Source: Rhodospirillaceae bacterium (GTDB lineage Bacteria > Pseudomonadota > Alphaproteobacteria > UBA8366). Taken from it: 6,249 nt of DNA. The translations under genes were made by a program, and so were the position numbers. The notes below the pieces were generated by a model. The model did not search any database, was not told the DNA's origin, and was given only the letters and a program-made list of their open reading frames with translations. Of the stretch, positions 6,217 to 6,249 are shown one piece after another. The number at the start of each line of letters is the position of its first letter. Positions within the stretch are counted from its first letter, which is position 1. Location: contig PBCW01000070.1 in NCBI GenBank assembly GCA_002718015.1, positions 1 to 6,249 on the forward strand. Reading direction: 5' to 3'.

Positions 6217-6249
6217 AAAAATACAATACTTATGCAATATGAAGTAATA

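Overview
The window is a compact chromosomal housekeeping segment, almost certainly from an alphaproteobacterium with moderate to low GC. Three things point there: a CcrM-type GANTC adenine methyltransferase, a single Smc with an alphaproteobacterial-style hinge, and the gene order ccrM / mutY / dciA (DUF721) / thioredoxin-fold DsbA-like protein / smc, which I recall as conserved across many Alphaproteobacteria. A finer placement (for example a marine lineage) would be a guess.

Layout from left to right. Positions 1-2597 (minus strand) hold the N-terminal 865 codons of smc: N-terminal ATPase head, first coiled-coil arm, hinge and most of the returning arm. The C-terminal head lies beyond the left edge. 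After a 57-base gap comes a secreted DsbA-like thiol oxidoreductase (2655-3242, minus) with an unusual CGQC active site. It is preceded by a good ribosome binding site and a convincing promoter. Next is a DUF721/DciA-like replication protein (3390-3881, minus). A 104-base divergent promoter region separates it from mutY (3986-5050, plus), an intact A/G-specific adenine glycosylase. ccrM (5059-6159, minus) converges on mutY with only 8 bases between the stop codons. Positions 6160-6249 are the ccrM leader and promoter region.

Functionally the genes cover chromosome upkeep: CcrM marks replicated DNA at GANTC, MutY removes adenine opposite 8-oxoguanine, the DciA-like protein probably helps load replicative helicase, and Smc organises the chromosome. 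The DsbA-like protein works outside the cytoplasm and is the odd member. The smc, dsbA-like and dciA genes run in the same direction and could be partly co-transcribed, although the dsbA-like gene seems to have its own promoter.

I see no mobile element, phage gene, tRNA, rRNA, CRISPR array or defence system, and no sign of a new multi-gene system. The most interesting points are small: the CGQC active site, an eight-G run inside dciA, the ccrM leader (no GANTC site, a four-codon reading frame ending on the ccrM start, and a displaced Shine-Dalgarno-like motif), and repeats lying over predicted promoters.
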